In this document: positions 61,983 through 64,000 of the stretch, one piece after another
Layout: each line of letters starts with the position of its first letter
Position numbering within the stretch: position 1 is the first letter of the stretch
Assembly: GCF_900099825.1 (NCBI RefSeq)
Contig: NZ_LT629693.1
Span: 5,219,001 to 5,283,000 of the forward strand
Origin: Bradyrhizobium ottawaense
GTDB taxonomy: Bacteria > Pseudomonadota > Alphaproteobacteria > Rhizobiales > Xanthobacteraceae
DNA length: 64,000 nt
Reading direction: 5' to 3'
Program-made: the position numbers and the translations under genes
Notes under the pieces: generated by a model
Database searches by the model: none
Told to the model about the DNA's origin: nothing
Seen by the model: only the letters and a program-made list of their open reading frames with translations

Positions 61983-62387
61983 TTACGGCCAGGTATCGTC
62001 CGGAAGGTTGACAACGATTGGTGTCGCGGTGCTGCGCACGACCACCCATCGAAACGGCTCCTGTTTCGACGGATTGATTTCCATGTGCGGCAGGAAAGCG
62101 GGGACATGAATGAAATCGCCGGCGCGTGCACGCGCGACCGATTCGCCGCTTTCGCCCCAGCGGATTTCGCAGATGCCGGAGAGGACGTAAGCAATCGTCT
62201 CCTGCTCTCCATGATGATGGATTCCCGTCCGCGATCCCGGCTCCACCTCGAACAGTCCGCCCCAGATGGCCGATGTAATGCCGAGCGCCGGCGCGATGGC
62301 GGCGCGACGTTCGGAGCCTGACGTCTGCGCCGTACCCCGATCGAATTCGGCCGGGCTGACGATGTGGATTGCAGCAGATGAACTCAT
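61983..62387 (-). CDS. Small cupin-domain protein
   Basis: A 134-residue single-cupin protein. The metal motif 1 is GIHHHGEQETIAYVLSG (two to three His plus Glu) and motif 2 contains GDFIHVPAFLPHMEIN. It is cytoplasmic (no signal). It lies upstream of the heme protein and bicupin genes on the same strand, suggesting a common unit. The enzyme or sensor role is unknown. Confidence 0.85.
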   Translation of the reverse strand: MSSSAAIHIVSPAEFDRGTAQTSGSERRAAIAPALGITSAIWGGLFEVEPGSRTGIHHHGEQETIAYVLSGICEIRWGESGESVARARAGDFIHVPAFLPHMEINPSKQEPFRWVVVRSTATPIVVNLPDDTWP

Positions 62388-62526
62388 GGCGTCCCGGATC
62401 GGTTTGAATTCCTGCCTGCTAAATTAAGCAGCGGCCGATGGGAGAGCCATTAAATTGGAGTTTAGCAATACGCGCCGAATTGAGGCAGGCCCTTCGAGGA
62501 GGACCGCAGGGCCTGCCAAACCACGT

Positions 62527-64000
62527 TCATTCGGCAGGCGCCGCCTCAGCGTGGCCCGGGGCGGCCTGCTTCTTTTCCCCGAACAGCCAGGTCTGCAAGC
62601 GGTCCAGGTAGATATAGACGACCGGCGTCGTATACAGCGTGAGAACCTGCGACAGAGCGAGGCCGCCGACGATGGCGTAGCCGAGCGGCTGGCGAAGCTC
62701 CGATCCGACTCCGCTTCCGAGCATCATCGGAACGCCGCCCAGCAGCGCCGCCATCGTCGTCATCAGGATCGGCCTGAAACGCATGATGCAGGCCTGATAA
62801 ATCGATTCCTCCGCCGTTAACCCCTGCTCATGCTCGACGTGCTGGGCAAAATCGACCAGCATGATTCCGTTCTTCTTGACGATGCCAATGAGCAGGATGA
62901 TGCCGACGATCGCGATCACGCTGAGATCGTAGTGAACCGCCATCAGCAGCAGCAGCGCGCCGAGACCGGCCGATGGCAAGGTCGAGATGATCGTGATCGG
63001 ATGAATCAGGCTCTCGTACAGCACACCGAGAATGATGTAGATGACGAACAGCGCGGCGGCGATGAGGATCGGCGTGCTCGACAACGAGTCGCCGAACGCC
63101 TGGGCGTTGCCCTGAAAGCTGGTCTGGAGCGAGAGTGGCTTGCCGAGGTCTTTCTCGATCTTCTGGATGGAACTGACCGCCTGGCCGATCGCGGTGCCCG
63201 GCAGGAGGTTGAAAGAGATCGTCACCGACGGGAACTGGCCCTGATGATTGACCACTAGCGGCGCCACCTTCACCACCGAGTCGACAAGCGTTGATAACGG
63301 CACCTGCTGACCGCTCGATGATTTGACGTAAATGCCGTTGAGCGCTTCGGGCCCATACTGGAATTTGGGATCGACCTCCAGGACGACATGATACTGATTC
63401 AGGGTCGTGTACATGGTCGAGACGATACGCTGGCCGAAAGCGTCGTCGAGTGTGTTGTCGATGGTATAGGGCAGGATGCCATAGCTCGAGGCGACTTCGC
63501 GCTTGATGGTAATGTCGAGCATCGGCCCGGCATTGAGCTGGTCGGTGGCGACGTCGGCGATGCCAGGGATGGTCTTGATCCTGTCGAGGAACAGCCCTGC
63601 CCAATGGTTTAGCTCGCCGGGATCGGCGTCGTTCAGCGTGTACTGATACATCGTCTTGGACACGCGGCCGCCGATCGTGATGTCCTGCGCGGCCTGCATA
63701 TAGAGCGTGATCCCCTGGATCTTGGCGAGGTTGGTCCGCAGCCGCGCGAGCACCTGGTCCATGCTGCCGCGCTGACTTTGGGGCTTCAGCGCGATATACA
63801 CGCGGCCGTTATTGACCGTGGTATTGCCGCCGCCCGCACCGACCGCCGCGCCGACTGTGGCAACCGCGGGGTCTCGCATCACCGCGTCGAGCAAGGCTTG
63901 CTGGCGCTCGGCCATCGCCTGGAAGGAGATATCCTGCGCGGCCTCGGACAGGCCGATGATCAATCCGGTATCCTGTTCGGGGAAGAAACCCTTGGGGATC
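62527..64000 (-). CDS. RND efflux pump inner-membrane transporter (MdtB/MdtC type), 3' part
   Basis: Only the C-terminal 490 or so residues are in the window; the 5' part lies beyond base 64000 (the TTG at 63963 is internal, since coding continues upstream as FFPEQDTG). The part shown spans the second periplasmic domain (DADPGELNHWAGLFLDRIKTIPG... ) and the last five transmembrane helices, with YIILGVLYESLIHPITIISTLPSAGLGALLLL and IVGIILLIGIVKKNGIMLVDFAQHVE. The KKNGIMLVDFA stretch and the tail EKKQAAPGHAEAAPAE are typical of AcrB/MdtB-C proteins. Substrate unknown. Confidence 0.93.
   Translation of the reverse strand, partial: IPKGFFPEQDTGLIIGLSEAAQDISFQAMAERQQALLDAVMRDPAVATVGAAVGAGGGNTTVNNGRVYIALKPQSQRGSMDQVLARLRTNLAKIQGITLYMQAAQDITIGGRVSKTMYQYTLNDADPGELNHWAGLFLDRIKTIPGIADVATDQLNAGPMLDITIKREVASSYGILPYTIDNTLDDAFGQRIVSTMYTTLNQYHVVLEVDPKFQYGPEALNGIYVKSSSGQQVPLSTLVDSVVKVAPLVVNHQGQFPSVTISFNLLPGTAIGQAVSSIQKIEKDLGKPLSLQTSFQGNAQAFGDSLSSTPILIAAALFVIYIILGVLYESLIHPITIISTLPSAGLGALLLLMAVHYDLSVIAIVGIILLIGIVKKNGIMLVDFAQHVEHEQGLTAEESIYQACIMRFRPILMTTMAALLGGVPMMLGSGVGSELRQPLGYAIVGGLALSQVLTLYTTPVVYIYLDRLQTWLFGEKKQAAPGHAEAAPAE

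Noticed and set aside
1..64000. Search for CRISPR arrays, tRNA and rRNA genes
   Set aside because: No regularly spaced direct repeats, no cloverleaf-compatible sequence with a TTCGA loop and no conserved rRNA segment was noticed by eye; a covariance scan would be needed to exclude a tRNA.

Overview
The window reads as chromosome of a high-GC alphaproteobacterium of the Bradyrhizobium/Rhodopseudomonas group (Nitrobacteraceae). The grounds are the codon bias, the many branched-chain-type ABC transporter proteins, a HemA-type 5-aminolevulinate synthase, SorAB sulfite oxidation, an extracted-type palindromic intergenic repeat, and several small secreted or Cys-rich proteins of a kind I remember from bradyrhizobia. 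This taxonomic call is inference; no rRNA or tRNA gene is visible.

Region 1 (1-16.5 kb) is an acyl-CoA catabolic and uptake locus. It has the end of one acyl-CoA ligase, a frameshifted periplasmic binding protein, an IclR regulator, a MaoC-type hydratase, an AMP-forming ligase, an acyl-CoA dehydrogenase, a DUF35 protein beside a thiolase-like enzyme, a short-chain dehydrogenase, a second binding protein, a second thiolase-like enzyme, a third (Tat-type) binding protein, and a complete LivG-LivF-LivH-LivM set. Two near-identical 19-bp palindromes lie in the two divergent promoter regions (2641 and 6460) and tie the locus together as a probable IclR regulon. The gene set would import an organic acid, activate it to a CoA thioester and shorten it by oxidation, hydration and thiolytic or retro-aldol cleavage. 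The substrate cannot be read from the sequence.

Region 2 (16.5-24.6 kb) is a second catabolic block: a ModA-like binding protein, an alpha/beta hydrolase, an FAD phenol-hydroxylase-type monooxygenase, a class-C beta-lactamase-like esterase (probably frameshifted at its N-terminus), an MFS transporter, a remnant of a duplicated MFS 5' end, a Bug/TctC-type binding protein and a GntR/FadR regulator.

Region 3 (24.6-36.2 kb) is gene-poor and accessory-like. It holds a membrane protein of unknown function, a GYD protein, an IS110-family transposase with a hairpin-bearing leader, a coiled-coil protein overlapping a 24-residue membrane peptide, a TPR protein, several small secreted proteins and an OmpR/EnvZ-type two-component pair.

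Region 4 (36.3-46.3 kb) contains LysR, a YeiH/CuyZ-type exporter, a SorA-like sulfite oxidase and a SorB-like cytochrome c, then on the minus strand hemA, catalase, an agmatinase-type ureohydrolase, an OmpR-type DNA-binding protein lacking a receiver, a glutathione S-transferase and two tiny CxxC proteins.

Region 5 (46.7-64 kb) holds a PAS-rich sensor kinase with a FixJ-like regulator and a lone receiver; a DsrE-like exported protein; AraC, a beta-hydroxyacid dehydrogenase and an aldo/keto reductase; a CIO-type cytochrome bd oxidase (with a 21-codon ORF that duplicates the start of cydB) and an ArsB-like transporter; a FlK-type thioesterase; an exported bicupin oxalate decarboxylase with a CxxCH protein and a small cupin; and the 3' part of an RND efflux pump running off the window.
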